Source: Hyphomonadaceae bacterium
GTDB taxonomy: Bacteria; Pseudomonadota; Alphaproteobacteria; Caulobacterales; Aquidulcibacteraceae
NCBI GenBank assembly: GCA_003526465.1
Contig: DPWD01000106.1
Location: 1-13,542 of the forward strand
Direction of reading: 5' to 3'
Length of the DNA stretch: 13,542 nt
Shown: positions 13,447 through 13,542 of the stretch, in pieces
How positions within the stretch are numbered: position 1 is the stretch's first letter
How the letters are laid out: every line of letters begins with the position of its first letter
Position numbers and translations under genes: made by a program
The notes under the pieces: generated by a model
The model's input: only the letters and a program-made list of their open reading frames with translations
Database searches by the model: none
What the model was told of the DNA's origin: nothing

Positions 13447-13496
13447 AGAATACCACGGCGGCCCTTTCACCCAGCTGATCTGTATATGACGATTTT
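13447..13496 (-). promoter_or_regulatory. Putative autoregulated promoter of the two-component operon
   Basis: The box at 13476-13496 follows TGAT-N4-A-N-ATGACGA-N-TTT, as at the peroxidase gene. After 23 bases on the minus strand comes TATTCT (13452-13447), a 4/6 match to the -10 consensus. The -35 position (13475-13470, GCTGGG) is poor, and the box abuts it, which is the geometry of OmpR-type activation. The predicted leader is about 73 bases. Confidence 0.5.
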
Positions 13497-13542
13497 GTTA
13501 TGCGACGCCACTGGCCTCGCCGCTCACGCCGCCTTGCCCAGG

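Overview
The window looks like chromosomal DNA from a GC-rich alphaproteobacterium, perhaps Caulobacterales or Hyphomonadales-like. I base this on the strong GC bias at third codon positions, the Shine-Dalgarno sites, and the family mix (RTX heme peroxidase, CusRS-like two-component pair, protoglobin, AidB-like flavoprotein). I cannot name the genus. Every gene except the protoglobin lies on the minus strand.

Left part (1-3750). The window opens inside an aidB-like acyl-CoA dehydrogenase, whose 3' end is cut off by the window edge and which has its own recognisable promoter. Upstream of it lie a 74-codon hypothetical gene, a four-helix DUF3995 membrane protein, and the decayed remnant of a TetR/AcrR regulator that has lost its DNA-binding domain. 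Next comes a two-gene unit made of a MarR-type regulator with an unusual cysteine/histidine-rich tail and a small 61-residue protein joined to it by an ATGA overlap.

Middle (3686-5192). A single-domain protoglobin is transcribed divergently from the MarR gene. The 68-base gap holds a 19-bp inverted repeat (TAGTAT-N7-ATACTA) that overlaps the likely MarR promoter, which suggests one operator controlling both genes. After about 350 bases with no supportable gene comes a lone IS3 OrfA-like helix-turn-helix protein with no partner transposase, then a strong hairpin.

Right part (5193-13542). A 1955-residue secreted protein combines an animal-type heme peroxidase domain with about 30 RTX calcium-binding nonapeptides and a type I secretion-type C-terminus. 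Upstream, on the same strand, sit an overlapping CusS-like histidine kinase and CusR-like response regulator. The upstream regions of the regulator gene and of the peroxidase gene share a 21-bp motif (15 of 21 identical). In both, the motif lies exactly 23 bases before a plausible -10 hexamer. The simplest reading is that the two-component system activates both itself and the extracellular peroxidase, forming a dedicated signalling-peroxidase module. No type I secretion genes are present in the window.
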